A stretch of 64,000 bases of DNA from assembly GCF_009709615.1 (NCBI RefSeq), contig NZ_WJYA01000004.1, positions 434,001 to 498,000 on the forward strand, in the 5' to 3' direction. Position 1 is the stretch's first letter. Every line of letters begins with the position of its first letter. Below the pieces are notes generated by a model, which ran no database searches, was not told where the DNA came from, and saw nothing but the letters and a program-made list of their open reading frames with translations. This document shows positions 8,229-17,772 of the stretch, in pieces. The stretch comes from Winogradskyella ouciana (lineage in GTDB: Bacteria; Bacteroidota; Bacteroidia; Flavobacteriales; Flavobacteriaceae). The translations under genes and the position numbers were made by a program.

Positions 8229-11200
8229 ATGCTAAATAAAAGCATCAAATTTTTAATAGAAAATAAACTCGTTGCAGTTCTGCTACTCGTCCTTTTTGTA
8301 GGATGGGGAACGGTTAATGCACCTTTTAATTGGGATACTGGTTTCTTACCAAGTAATCCAGTTGCTGTAGATGCCATACCAGATATAGGCGAAAACCAAC
8401 AAATCGTTTTTACAAAATGGGACGGTCGCTCACCACAAGATATAGAAGACCAAATTACGTATCCATTAACCACATCCTTGTTAGGGATTCCTGGAGTAAA
8501 AACCATTCGTAGTTCTTCTATGTTCGGCTTTTCAAGTATCTATATCATTTTTGAAGAAGACATAGAATTTTACTGGAGTAGAAGTCGTATTCTCGAAAAA
8601 CTTAATTCCTTACCAAGTGGTTTATTACCCGAAGGTGTTAATCCTGCATTGGGTCCAGATGCTACAGGATTAGGACAAATATTTTGGTACACGCTTGAAG
8701 GTCGTGACGAAAACGGAAATGTAACTGGTGGTTGGGATTTACAGGAATTACGAAGTATTCAAGATTACTATGTAAAGTATGCGCTATCCTCTGCAAGTGG
8801 TGTTTCAGAGGTTGCTTCTATTGGCGGTTACGTACAAGAATACCAAGTGGATGTGAATCCAGAATTAATGCGTCAATATAATATTGGATTACATCACGTT
8901 GTAAAAGCTGTTAAAGAAAGCAATAAAGACATTGGTGCACAGACTTTGGAAATTAACCAAGCCGAATATTTAGTTCGTGGTTTGGGTTATGTGAAATCCA
9001 TTTCAGACATCGAAAATGCAGTAGTCACTTCAGAAGATTATACTTCAATAAGGATAAAGGATATTGGTAAAGTTTCATTAGGTCCTGCAACTCGACGTGG
9101 TTTATTGGATAAAGAAGGTGCTGAAGTTGTTGGTGCTGTTGTGGTGGCTCGTTATGGAGCAAACCCAATGGAAGTCATTAATAACGTAAAGGAAAAAATT
9201 AATGAATTAAGTGCAGGATTACCTTCAAAAGTTTTGGCAGATGGAAGAACATCACAAGTTACCATAGTGCCTTTTTATGACAGAACAGAATTGATACAAG
9301 AAACTTTAGGTACACTCAATGAAGCCTTAACTCTTGAAATATTGATTACCATTTTAGTAATAATTATTATGGTGTTTAATCTTCGTGCTTCCGTACTAAT
9401 TTCTGGACTATTACCTGTTGCGGTTTTAATGGTGTTTATAGCTATGAAACTCTTTGGTGTCGATGCTAATATTGTCGCATTATCAGGTATTGCTATTGCT
9501 ATTGGTACAATGGTCGACGTAGGTGTCATACTATCAGAAAACATTATAAGGCATTTGGATGAAAACGAAAATGTCATTCCGACAGAGCAAGGAACGAGCG
9601 ACGAGGAATCTCATAAAAAGTTACCCATAAACACAGTAGTTTACAACGCAACAGCCGAAGTATCTGGTGCAATCGTAACCGCAGTTATGACAACTATTAT
9701 CAGTTTCATTCCTGTATTTACAATGATTGGAGCGGAAGGAAAACTATTCAGACCATTAGCCTTCACAAAAACTTTTGCACTAACAGCATCCATTATGGTA
9801 GCCTTATTTTTGATTCCACCGTTTGCTGCATTCTTATTCCGAAAGAAAAGCATTAAAAATACTTTTAAATATGTTTTAAATGCTGTTTTAATAGCATTAG
9901 GTATCGCTGCAATTATCTATGGGTATTGGTTAGGGTTAATATTAATAGCTTTTGGAATTACAGCAGGTCTTAATCTTCAAAATAAGATAACAGACAAACA
10001 AGCGAATCTTATCAATATCATTATTTCAGCATCAGCTATAGTATTCTTGTTAGCCGAATATTGGAGACCATTAGGCGTTGATAAAAGCATTTTCTGGAAT
10101 CTTATTTTCGTGAGTGTTATTTGCTTTGGTTTATTAGGTGTTTTCTCATTATTTATAAAATACTACACACGTATTTTAAGGTGGTGTTTAGATAATAAGT
10201 TATTGTTTTTATCTGTACCAACGGCTATTGTAATTGCAGGTTTTTTCATTATGAAAAATACAGGCAAAGAGTTTATGCCCTCATTAAATGAAGGCTCATT
10301 TCTACTAATGCCAACCTCGATGCCTCATTCTGGCGTGGAAGAAAATAAACGTGTTTTACAGCAATTGGATATGGCAGTAGCCAGTATTCCAGAGATTGAA
10401 ACCGTAGTTGGTAAGGCAGGAAGAACAGAATCAGCTTTAGACCCAGCACCACTATCAATGTATGAAAACATCATTCAGTACAAACCAGAATATATGCTGA
10501 ATGAAAACGGAGTACGCCAACGCTACAAAGTCAATGATGATGGTGAATATGTGTTAAAAAACGGAATGTCATTGCGAGCGGAACAGCGTGAAGCGTGGCA
10601 ATCTCTTAATGTGAAAGAACAACTCATTCCAGACAATGATGGCGAGTTCTACCGTAATTGGAGACCTGAAATACAATCACCAGATGATATTTGGAATGAA
10701 ATTGTAAAAGTTACCAAATTGCCAGGCGTAACCTCTGCACCAAAGCTACAACCTATTGAAACCCGATTGGTAATGCTTCAAACAGGAATGAGAGCACCTA
10801 TGGGAATTAAAGTAAAAGGTCAAGACTTAAAACAAATAGAAGCATTTGGTGTTCAGTTAGAAGATATACTTAAACAAGCTGAAGGTGTTAAAGATGAAGC
10901 AGTTTTTGCAGACCGTATAGTAGGTAAACCATATTTGTTAATAGACATTGATAGAGAGAAAATTGCTCGTTATGGTGTAACCATTGAGGAAGTTCAAAAT
11001 GTTTTAAAAGTGGCTGTTGGTGGTATGGTATTAACACAAACAGTAGAAGGTCGTGAGCGTTATGGTGTTAGAGTTCGTTACCCAAGAGAATTAAGAGCAA
11101 ATCCAACCGATTTAAAACAAATCTATGTGCCTGTTGAAAAAGGAAGCCCTGTTCCGTTAAGTGAATTGGCGACTATAAAATATGAACAAGGTCCACAAGT

Positions 11201-11975
11201 AATTAAAAGTGAAGATACTTTTTTAGTTGGCTATGTGTTATTTGATAAAATGGATGGTTTTGCAGAAGTAAATGTGGTTGAAAATGCACAAACCTTAATT
11301 CAAGAAAAGATAGATAATGGCGAATTGGTTGTACCAAAAGGCATTAACTATCAATTTACAGGAACGTATGAGAACCAATTACGAGCAGAAAAAACTTTAT
11401 CGGTTGTTGTACCATTAGCTTTGGCAATTATCTTTTTGATACTGTACTTCCAATTCCGTTCTGTTGGAACATCCTTAATGGTATTTACAGGTATTGCAGT
11501 AGCATTTGCTGGTGGTTTCTTAATGATTTGGCTCTATGGTCAAGATTGGTTTTTAAACTTCAATTTCTTTGGGGAAAATATGCGAGACTTATTCCAAATG
11601 CACCCAATCAATTTAAGTGTTGCAGTTTGGGTGGGCTTTATTGCTCTTTTCGGAATTGCAACGGATGATGGTGTAGTTATGGCAACGTATTTAACGCAAA
11701 CTTTCGATAAAAACACACCAGATAATAAAAAGGAAGTAAGAGCATCTGTTGTAGAAGCAGGAGAAAAACGTATCAGACCTTGTTTAATGACTACTGCTAC
11801 TACCATTTTGGCATTATTACCAGTATTAACCTCTACAGGAAGAGGAAGCGATATAATGATACCTATGGCAATACCAAGTTTTGGTGGAATGCTTATAGCC
11901 TTAATAACCTTATTTGTAGTTCCAGTATTATATAGCTGGAAAGCCGAATTTCAACTTAAAAGAACTGTAAAATGA
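8229..11975 (+). CDS. cusA: CusA/CzcA-type heavy-metal efflux RND pump
   Basis: A 1248-residue inner-membrane RND transporter of the heavy-metal efflux subfamily. It has one N-terminal helix, two large periplasmic loops, and the proton-relay helix motif ALSGIAIAIGTMVDVGVILSENI near residues 420-440. At about 540-650 it carries a stretch with several extra predicted membrane helices, which makes it about 200 residues longer than E. coli CusA (about 1047). With the adaptor (22098) and the TolC protein directly downstream it would form a tripartite pump expelling Cu(I)/Ag(I). The metal is inferred from its copper-handling neighbours. Its stop overlaps the TolC start by 4 bases (ATGA), indicating translational coupling. 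Confidence 0.93.
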   Translation: MLNKSIKFLIENKLVAVLLLVLFVGWGTVNAPFNWDTGFLPSNPVAVDAIPDIGENQQIVFTKWDGRSPQDIEDQITYPLTTSLLGIPGVKTIRSSSMFGFSSIYIIFEEDIEFYWSRSRILEKLNSLPSGLLPEGVNPALGPDATGLGQIFWYTLEGRDENGNVTGGWDLQELRSIQDYYVKYALSSASGVSEVASIGGYVQEYQVDVNPELMRQYNIGLHHVVKAVKESNKDIGAQTLEINQAEYLVRGLGYVKSISDIENAVVTSEDYTSIRIKDIGKVSLGPATRRGLLDKEGAEVVGAVVVARYGANPMEVINNVKEKINELSAGLPSKVLADGRTSQVTIVPFYDRTELIQETLGTLNEALTLEILITILVIIIMVFNLRASVLISGLLPVAVLMVFIAMKLFGVDANIVALSGIAIAIGTMVDVGVILSENIIRHLDENENVIPTEQGTSDEESHKKLPINTVVYNATAEVSGAIVTAVMTTIISFIPVFTMIGAEGKLFRPLAFTKTFALTASIMVALFLIPPFAAFLFRKKSIKNTFKYVLNAVLIALGIAAIIYGYWLGLILIAFGITAGLNLQNKITDKQANLINIIISASAIVFLLAEYWRPLGVDKSIFWNLIFVSVICFGLLGVFSLFIKYYTRILRWCLDNKLLFLSVPTAIVIAGFFIMKNTGKEFMPSLNEGSFLLMPTSMPHSGVEENKRVLQQLDMAVASIPEIETVVGKAGRTESALDPAPLSMYENIIQYKPEYMLNENGVRQRYKVNDDGEYVLKNGMSLRAEQREAWQSLNVKEQLIPDNDGEFYRNWRPEIQSPDDIWNEIVKVTKLPGVTSAPKLQPIETRLVMLQTGMRAPMGIKVKGQDLKQIEAFGVQLEDILKQAEGVKDEAVFADRIVGKPYLLIDIDREKIARYGVTIEEVQNVLKVAVGGMVLTQTVEGRERYGVRVRYPRELRANPTDLKQIYVPVEKGSPVPLSELATIKYEQGPQVIKSEDTFLVGYVLFDKMDGFAEVNVVENAQTLIQEKIDNGELVVPKGINYQFTGTYENQLRAEKTLSVVVPLALAIIFLILYFQFRSVGTSLMVFTGIAVAFAGGFLMIWLYGQDWFLNFNFFGENMRDLFQMHPINLSVAVWVGFIALFGIATDDGVVMATYLTQTFDKNTPDNKKEVRASVVEAGEKRIRPCLMTTATTILALLPVLTSTGRGSDIMIPMAIPSFGGMLIALITLFVVPVLYSWKAEFQLKRTVK

Positions 11976-13207
11976 AACAGATAAAATCACACATAAAAAC
12001 AGTTTTTATTCTTTGTTCGTTATTCTTTGTTCTCAAAGGAAATGCACAACAATTAGAAGTACTCATAGATGAAGCCTTAACAAACAATCCAGAAATTCAA
12101 AAATTCGAGTTACAATACAAAAGAGCTTCCGAAAAAGTAAATGAGGTTAATACTATTCCTAATACCGAATTTGGAGTTGGTTATTTTGTAAGTGAACCAG
12201 AAACACGAACAGGTGCACAACGCTTTAAAGTATCTGCTAAACAAATGTTACCGTGGTTTGGGACTATTACTTCGAGAGAAAATTACGTGAGTTCATTGGC
12301 AGATGCTAAATACGAAGACATTGTCATCGCAAAGCGAAAACTAATGGCTTCGGTATCACAATCCTATTATAATCTATACGCTAACAAAGCAAAGCAAAAG
12401 GTTTTAACTGAAAACATCAAACTATTAGAAACTTATGAAACGTTGGCATTAACTTCTGTAGAGGTTGGTAAAGCATCCGCAGTAGATGTGTTGCGATTGC
12501 AAATGCGTCAGAACGAAATGCAACAATTAAAAGATGTATTGCAACAACAGTTTTTAGCAGAACAAACTAACTTCAATAATCTATTGAATAGAGATAATGA
12601 TGTTACCGTGAATGTGGTAGATAGTTTACTGATACCTTCAGAAGACTTTGATATTACTTCTGAAAATTTAACATTACATCCTGAATTACTAAAATATGAT
12701 AAACTCTATCAATCCATAGAGCAATCAGAATTATTGAATCAAAAAGAAAGCAGTCCGATGATTGGTTTCGGATTAGATTATATCAATGTTGCTGAAAGAC
12801 CAAATATGGATTTTAGCGATAACGGAAAGGATATTGTAATGCCAATGGTTTCCGTATCTATCCCAATTTTCAATAAGAAATATAAATCCCAAACCAAACA
12901 AAATGAGTTGCAACAGCAGGAAATTACTGCCCAAAAACAGGAACGTTTAAATTCATTGGAAACTCTTTTAGACAAAGCGAATAATGAACGTATTTCTGCA
13001 AGAATAAGTTATGCTACCCAAACCAAAAACCTACAGCAAGCCAAAGATGCAGAAGACATTTTAATCAAAAGCTATGAAACAGGAACGATTGATTTTAATG
13101 ATGTTTTAGACATTCAAGAGTTGCAATTAAAGTTTCAAATGAACCAAATAGAATCTGTGAAAACCTATTATGTGCAGACAACTATTATTAATTATTTAAT
13201 TAAGTAA
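11972..13207 (+). CDS. TolC-family outer-membrane efflux channel (CusC-like)
   Basis: A 411-residue protein with a cleavable signal peptide ending near AQQ (residue 27). Two long helical repeats with coiled-coil character are typical of outer membrane efflux proteins (for example KQKVLTENIKLLETYETLALTSVEVGKASAVDVLRLQ condensed here to its role as the first helical hairpin, and a matching second half ending in SYETGTIDFNDVLDIQ). It forms the outer-membrane duct for the CusA pump, whose stop codon it overlaps. The length is normal for the family. Confidence 0.9.
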   Translation: MKQIKSHIKTVFILCSLFFVLKGNAQQLEVLIDEALTNNPEIQKFELQYKRASEKVNEVNTIPNTEFGVGYFVSEPETRTGAQRFKVSAKQMLPWFGTITSRENYVSSLADAKYEDIVIAKRKLMASVSQSYYNLYANKAKQKVLTENIKLLETYETLALTSVEVGKASAVDVLRLQMRQNEMQQLKDVLQQQFLAEQTNFNNLLNRDNDVTVNVVDSLLIPSEDFDITSENLTLHPELLKYDKLYQSIEQSELLNQKESSPMIGFGLDYINVAERPNMDFSDNGKDIVMPMVSVSIPIFNKKYKSQTKQNELQQQEITAQKQERLNSLETLLDKANNERISARISYATQTKNLQQAKDAEDILIKSYETGTIDFNDVLDIQELQLKFQMNQIESVKTYYVQTTIINYLIK

Positions 13208-13210
13208 ACA

Positions 13211-15469
13211 ATGAAAACATTTAACACAATACTTCTCTTGTTTCTAACTTCAATGGCATTTGCCCAAGTTGGTACAAATGGTCAAGATAGAAAAGAAGAA
13301 GGCCGAAACATACAAGAGTATAACCTTACTATAGAAGAAAATGAAATAACCCTTGCAGGTGTAACCGCAAATGGAATGACAATTAATGGTGGAATTCCAG
13401 GTCCTACATTAGAATTTAATGAAGGTGACCTCGCTATTATTAATGTAACCAATAAAATGGATGAAGAAACCTCTGTACATTGGCACGGTTTAATACTTCC
13501 TAATTTTTATGATGGTGTTCCTTATTTGACAACACCACCTATAAAACCAAATACTACATTTCAATATAGAATACCTATCAACCAATCTGGTACATATTGG
13601 TATCATTCCCATACGATGTTGCAAGAGCAAAAAGGAGTTTATGGCTCAATAGTCATTCATCCTAAAGAAAAGACGTTGGACTACGACAAAGATTTGGTTA
13701 TAGTGTTATCTGACTGGACCAATGAAAAACCAATGAATGTACTGCGAAACCTTAAACGAGGAAACGAATGGTATCAGGTTAAAAAAGGGACAGCAGTACC
13801 ATTAAGCAGAGTTATAAAAGAAGGTGCATTAGGCGCACAATTCAAATTTTGGCGCGATAGAATGGAAGGCGCTGATATTGCAGACATCTACTATCCTGCG
13901 TTTTTAGCCAATGGTAAAAAACTTGCAGAATATCCAGAGTTTAAAACAGGTGAAAAAGTACGACTACGTTTTATCAACGCATCTGCTTCATCTTATTATT
14001 GGGTGGATTTTGGTGGTGGTAACCCGATGATAGTTGCGAGTGATGGTGTGGATGTAATACCAGAATATAAAAACCGATTTCTTTTTGCAATTGCCGAAAC
14101 CTATGATGTGATTGTAACCATTCCAGAAGGTACATTAGAAATTACCGCAACAGCCCAAGATGGTTCTGGTAATACGTCCATTCACTTGGGTAGCGGAAAA
14201 TTGTATCCAGCAACTGTAATAGACAGACCAGATAAAGTGGCTATGATGAAGCAAATGGCAAAAATGGATATGAAGATGGGTGCACCTGCTTTAGTGGGAA
14301 ATAAAAATAGAAATACCCCCAAAGCCCTAATGCAGAAATATGGAATGAAGATGAATATGGAGAATGAAATGAATATGGGAATGAAAAAGGATGCGACGCC
14401 AATGAATCATAAGATGTCTACGATGCAAAAGGACACCGCTTCATTTAATTATGATACACGTAAAACTTATTTCAATTATGATTTTTTAAAGGCAAAGGAA
14501 AACACCACTTTTAAGACTGATGTGCCAGTAAATGAAATTTTACTGAATCTAACTGGTAATATGCAACGTTATGTTTGGAGTATGAATGGCACACCATTAT
14601 CCGAAACAGACAAGATTAAAATTAAAAGTGATGAGGTTACAAGGATTACCTTAAATAATCTGACAATGATGCACCACCCAATGCACTTGCATGGTCATTA
14701 TTTTAGGGTGATTAATGAAAATGGAGAGCGTTCACCATTAAAGCACACGGTTAACGTACCACCAATGCAAAAAGTGGTCATCGAATTTTATAACGAAGAA
14801 TATGGTGATTGGTTCTTTCATTGTCACGTACTATATCATATGATGGGTGGTATGGCAAGAGTATTTAGCTATGATACACCACGAGATGAAAGGATGAAAC
14901 CTTATCCAGTTCAAAACCTAATTGATGAAACTGACCATTATTACTCTTGGGGAGCTGCACGTGTAGGTTCAAACTTTAATGAACTTTTATTGATGTCAAG
15001 CAACATTCGTAACGAATTTGGACTACGTGCCGAGTTTGATTATAACCAAAATGCCGAGATAGAAGTAAATTATAACAGATATCTCAATGATTGGGTACGT
15101 GTGTATGCAGGTGTAAATACTGAAACTTCTACACCAAATTCTTATGATACATTTAATACTGTAGGATTAGTTGGAGTTAAATATTTCACGCCTTACAGAT
15201 TTAATGTGGATGTGAGTATGGACCATCAACTGCGCCCAAGAATACGTTTGGACAGAGAACTATTGATTTTTCCTAGAATTTTTCTCGAAGGAGAATACGA
15301 GTATAGAGCGGATTTTGGATGGGTCAATGATTTAGAAAACAACAATTCTTATGAAGGTGAAACTCAATGGTTAATTGGAGCATCGTACATCTTATCTCGA
15401 AATTTTTCAATTCAAGGGAATTACAATAATAAATATGGCTGGGGAGGCGGACTATTAGTTCGATTCTAA
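13211..15469 (+). CDS. Multicopper oxidase (CopA-like) with a barrel-like C-terminal extension
   Basis: A 752-residue exported protein with a signal peptide of about 19 residues. All four copper-site motifs are present: HWHG (90-93), HSH (132-134), HPMHLHG (about 490-496) and HCHVLYHMMGGM (about 537-548). A Met-rich insert lies at about 342-405 (repeats of MxM and KM), as in CueO and CopA, where it gathers Cu(I). After residue 572 there are about 180 residues of alternating hydrophobic strands (YYSWGAARVGSNF, then paired strands ending ...GWGGGLLVRF) resembling the CopB outer-membrane barrel. The oxidase would convert toxic Cu(I) to Cu(II) in the periplasm. It begins 3 bases after the TolC gene. 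Confidence 0.92.
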   Translation: MKTFNTILLLFLTSMAFAQVGTNGQDRKEEGRNIQEYNLTIEENEITLAGVTANGMTINGGIPGPTLEFNEGDLAIINVTNKMDEETSVHWHGLILPNFYDGVPYLTTPPIKPNTTFQYRIPINQSGTYWYHSHTMLQEQKGVYGSIVIHPKEKTLDYDKDLVIVLSDWTNEKPMNVLRNLKRGNEWYQVKKGTAVPLSRVIKEGALGAQFKFWRDRMEGADIADIYYPAFLANGKKLAEYPEFKTGEKVRLRFINASASSYYWVDFGGGNPMIVASDGVDVIPEYKNRFLFAIAETYDVIVTIPEGTLEITATAQDGSGNTSIHLGSGKLYPATVIDRPDKVAMMKQMAKMDMKMGAPALVGNKNRNTPKALMQKYGMKMNMENEMNMGMKKDATPMNHKMSTMQKDTASFNYDTRKTYFNYDFLKAKENTTFKTDVPVNEILLNLTGNMQRYVWSMNGTPLSETDKIKIKSDEVTRITLNNLTMMHHPMHLHGHYFRVINENGERSPLKHTVNVPPMQKVVIEFYNEEYGDWFFHCHVLYHMMGGMARVFSYDTPRDERMKPYPVQNLIDETDHYYSWGAARVGSNFNELLLMSSNIRNEFGLRAEFDYNQNAEIEVNYNRYLNDWVRVYAGVNTETSTPNSYDTFNTVGLVGVKYFTPYRFNVDVSMDHQLRPRIRLDRELLIFPRIFLEGEYEYRADFGWVNDLENNNSYEGETQWLIGASYILSRNFSIQGNYNNKYGWGGGLLVRF

Positions 15470-15521
15470 TAATACATAACAATTTTATATAAACAAATAT
15501 TAATCTTAAAAGTAAGTCAAA

Positions 15522-16130
15522 ATGAAAAAAGTAAAATTAGTAACAACAATTATTGTAATGGCTTTTATAAGCCTAACAGCAATGTCTTGTAAAGACGCAA
15601 AAAAAGAACATAACAACGATGAAGGTCATAATACAGAAATGAATCACGACAATAGCGATGGTCATCACGATAGTGATAAAAAAGAAATGGCAATGAATAG
15701 CAATCAAGACGGGAATGCCGAAATTATACTTAAAGATTATTTTAATCTAAAAGATGCTTTAGTTGTAGATGATGAAGCAAAGGCAAAAAAAATAGGTGCT
15801 TCATTAGAAAAAAGTTTAGAAAATTTAGATGTTTCTAAATATACGGATGCTCAAAAATTAGAATTAAAGGATATTATTTTGGATGCCAAAGAACACGCAG
15901 AGCATATATCCAAAAGCCCAATAGCACACCAAAGAGAACACTTTAAGGTTTTAAGTAAAGATATTATAGATATGGTTGCGATAACAGGTGCTTCTAATAA
16001 ATTATATGAGCAATATTGCCCAATGTATGAAAAAGGAAGTGCTTGGTTAAGTATGAATAAAGAAGTACGTAACCCTTATTATGGTAGTAAAATGCTGAAG
16101 TGCGGAAAAGTACAAAGAGAAATTAACTAA
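15522..16130 (+). CDS. DUF3347 periplasmic lipoprotein
   Basis: A 202-residue lipoprotein with lipobox AMSC near residue 23. A His/Asp/Met-rich linker follows (about 28-65), then a helical DUF3347 domain. The domain ends with a conserved block containing YCPMY, WLS, NPYYG and LKCG, which brings two Cys and several Met/His together as a likely copper site. The same domain forms the C-terminus of the adaptor at 22098, so the operon has a free and a fused copy. A role as periplasmic copper-binding or chaperone protein is inferred from residues and context. It ends next to the following gene with no spacer. Confidence 0.85.
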   Translation: MKKVKLVTTIIVMAFISLTAMSCKDAKKEHNNDEGHNTEMNHDNSDGHHDSDKKEMAMNSNQDGNAEIILKDYFNLKDALVVDDEAKAKKIGASLEKSLENLDVSKYTDAQKLELKDIILDAKEHAEHISKSPIAHQREHFKVLSKDIIDMVAITGASNKLYEQYCPMYEKGSAWLSMNKEVRNPYYGSKMLKCGKVQREIN

Positions 16131-16589
16131 ATGAAAACTGTTAAAATCATATTGCTGATTTTATTGGTCGCTTTTGTGGGAATACAATTTATTCCCACAG
16201 AAAGTAACCAAACTGATATTGTACCAGTAACCGATTTTTTGTTGGTAAATAATGTGCCAAATAATATAAAAAATAAGTTGCAACTATCTTGTTATGATTG
16301 CCATAGTAACAACACTAAATATCCTTGGTATAATAAAATACAACCAGTTGCTTGGTTTTTAGAAGAACATATTAAAGATGGCAAAAAAGAATTAAATTTT
16401 AGTGAATGGGGTTCATTAACAATTCGAAGAAAAACAAGTAAGTTGCGTTCAATTATAAAACAAATAGAAGGCAATAAAATGCCTTTAGATTCTTACACGT
16501 TAATACACAGAGATGCAAAATTGTCTGAAAGCGAAAAGAAATTACTCATAGAGTATATGTCAGATTTAAAAGAAAATTTAAATAATTAA
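16131..16589 (+). CDS. Haem-binding-domain protein with one CxxCH motif
   Basis: A 152-residue protein with an N-terminal membrane anchor (about 4-20) and a single c-type haem attachment motif, CYDCH, at about residues 55-59. The surrounding SCYDCHSNNTKYPWYNKIQPVAWF is characteristic of the Bacteroidetes haem_bd family. It is probably a small periplasmic cytochrome facing the multicopper oxidase environment. An electron-transfer or haem-binding role is inferred from the motif. It directly follows the DUF3347 gene with no gap, so it is in the operon. Confidence 0.82.
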   Translation: MKTVKIILLILLVAFVGIQFIPTESNQTDIVPVTDFLLVNNVPNNIKNKLQLSCYDCHSNNTKYPWYNKIQPVAWFLEEHIKDGKKELNFSEWGSLTIRRKTSKLRSIIKQIEGNKMPLDSYTLIHRDAKLSESEKKLLIEYMSDLKENLNN

Positions 16590-16614
16590 AAGTCAAACAT
16601 CAAAATATTCGATT

Positions 16615-17136
16615 ATGAAACCACCCATATTTGTCTTATTACTCACGATTTTAATTTTGAGTTGTAAAGAAAGTAAACAACAAGATACAACTATCGAAAC
16701 TCAAAAAGAGGTCGTTGTTGACAACACAAATGAAAAAGAGGAAGTGTTGAAAATTATGAAATCTTATAAAGATGCCATTCAAAACTTAACAACCGAAGGC
16801 ACTTTTCAACTCTTTACGCAAGATGCCACCGTTTTTGAGCAAGGTAAAGTAGAAGGAACTTATAAAGATTATATAGATGGTCATTTAGGTCCAGAACTTG
16901 GGCATTTTAAAAGTTTTACATTTTCAGATTATGAGATTGATGTAAATGTAAGTTTGCCCTATGCATATACAACTGAAAATTATTTGTATACAATAGTTTT
17001 AAAGGCAGATGAAGCTAAAGGAACAAAAGAACGAACCATTGAAAGTAAAGGCGTAGCAACTTCAATTTTAAAAAAAATAGATGGAGATTGGAAGATTATT
17101 CATTCACATACTTCATTTAAAAAATTGAATCAATAA
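16615..17136 (+). CDS. SnoaL-like / DUF4440 lipoprotein (NTF2 fold)
   Basis: A 173-residue lipoprotein with lipobox ILSC near residue 17. It is followed by an NTF2-like domain: EVLKIMKSYKDAIQNLTTEG, DATVFEQGKVEGTYKDY, a central strand, and the ending DGDWKIIHSHTSF. Members of this fold bind small ligands or act as accessory subunits; no catalytic residues can be assigned here. It lies between the haem-binding and AraC genes in the copper operon. The specific function is unknown. Confidence 0.75.
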   Translation: MKPPIFVLLLTILILSCKESKQQDTTIETQKEVVVDNTNEKEEVLKIMKSYKDAIQNLTTEGTFQLFTQDATVFEQGKVEGTYKDYIDGHLGPELGHFKSFTFSDYEIDVNVSLPYAYTTENYLYTIVLKADEAKGTKERTIESKGVATSILKKIDGDWKIIHSHTSFKKLNQ

Positions 17137-17139
17137 ACA

Positions 17140-17697
17140 ATGAATCATATTCTTCATATAAAAAATATGGTCTGTAATCGCTGTAAAATGACGATTATAA
17201 ATTTGTTGGATGATGAAGGCTATGAAGTGGAATCTATACAATTGGGTAAAATTGTTATTAAAGAACAGTCTAGTAATGATTATGTTCGGCTAGAAACACA
17301 GTTGAATGCTTTAGGATTTGAAGTGATTAAGGATCCTACAAAGGCATTGATTGAAAAAATTAAAATTAATTTTATTCAGCATATTGAAAAAAATGATACA
17401 GATGAAATTCTTGGTAAACTTGAGAGTGAAATAGGCAAAAGTTATTCTACATTGAGTAAAACGTTTAGTAAATCAGAAGGGATAACACTTGAAAAGTATT
17501 TTATCAACCTGAAAATAGAAAAAGCTAAAGAGTATATTCAATTGAATCAGCTTAATTTTTCAGAAATAGCCTATAGCCTTAACTATAAAAACAGTAGTCA
17601 TCTATCGAAACAGTTTAAACAAGTTACTGGAATGTCAATGACAGATTATAAAAACTTACAATATGGAGACAGAAAATCCTTGGATGAAATTGTATAA
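17140..17697 (+). CDS. AraC-type regulator with an N-terminal CxxC (HMA-like) domain
   Basis: A 185-residue protein in two parts. Residues 1-65 look like a small ferredoxin-like metal-binding domain, with MVCNRCKM at about 10-17 in the position of the CxxC of HMA copper chaperones. Residues 85-175 are an AraC-type double helix-turn-helix (NFSEIAYSLNYKNSSHLSKQFKQVTGMS). This layout suggests a regulator that senses Cu(I) or a related thiophilic metal directly. It lies 75 bases ahead of copA; that gap contains an imperfect inverted repeat (TTAGAATAATATTA near 17711 and TAATAATTCTAA near 17750) that could be its operator. Sensing and target are inferred. Confidence 0.8.
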   Translation: MNHILHIKNMVCNRCKMTIINLLDDEGYEVESIQLGKIVIKEQSSNDYVRLETQLNALGFEVIKDPTKALIEKIKINFIQHIEKNDTDEILGKLESEIGKSYSTLSKTFSKSEGITLEKYFINLKIEKAKEYIQLNQLNFSEIAYSLNYKNSSHLSKQFKQVTGMSMTDYKNLQYGDRKSLDEIV

Positions 17698-17772
17698 AAA
17701 TTAGCCAGAATTAGAATAATATTATAAGGTAAGTCCTTGTAATTTAGCCTAATAATTCTAAAATATTTAAAA

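Noticed and set aside
9275..9577. Antisense ORF within cusA
   Set aside because: Lies wholly opposite conserved CusA membrane helices; the sequence is a reverse-strand shadow with no family features.
14238..14430. Low-complexity Met/Lys stretch in the multicopper oxidase as a frameshift or insertion
   Set aside because: The frame is intact on both sides, and Met-rich inserts are normal in copper oxidases of this type.
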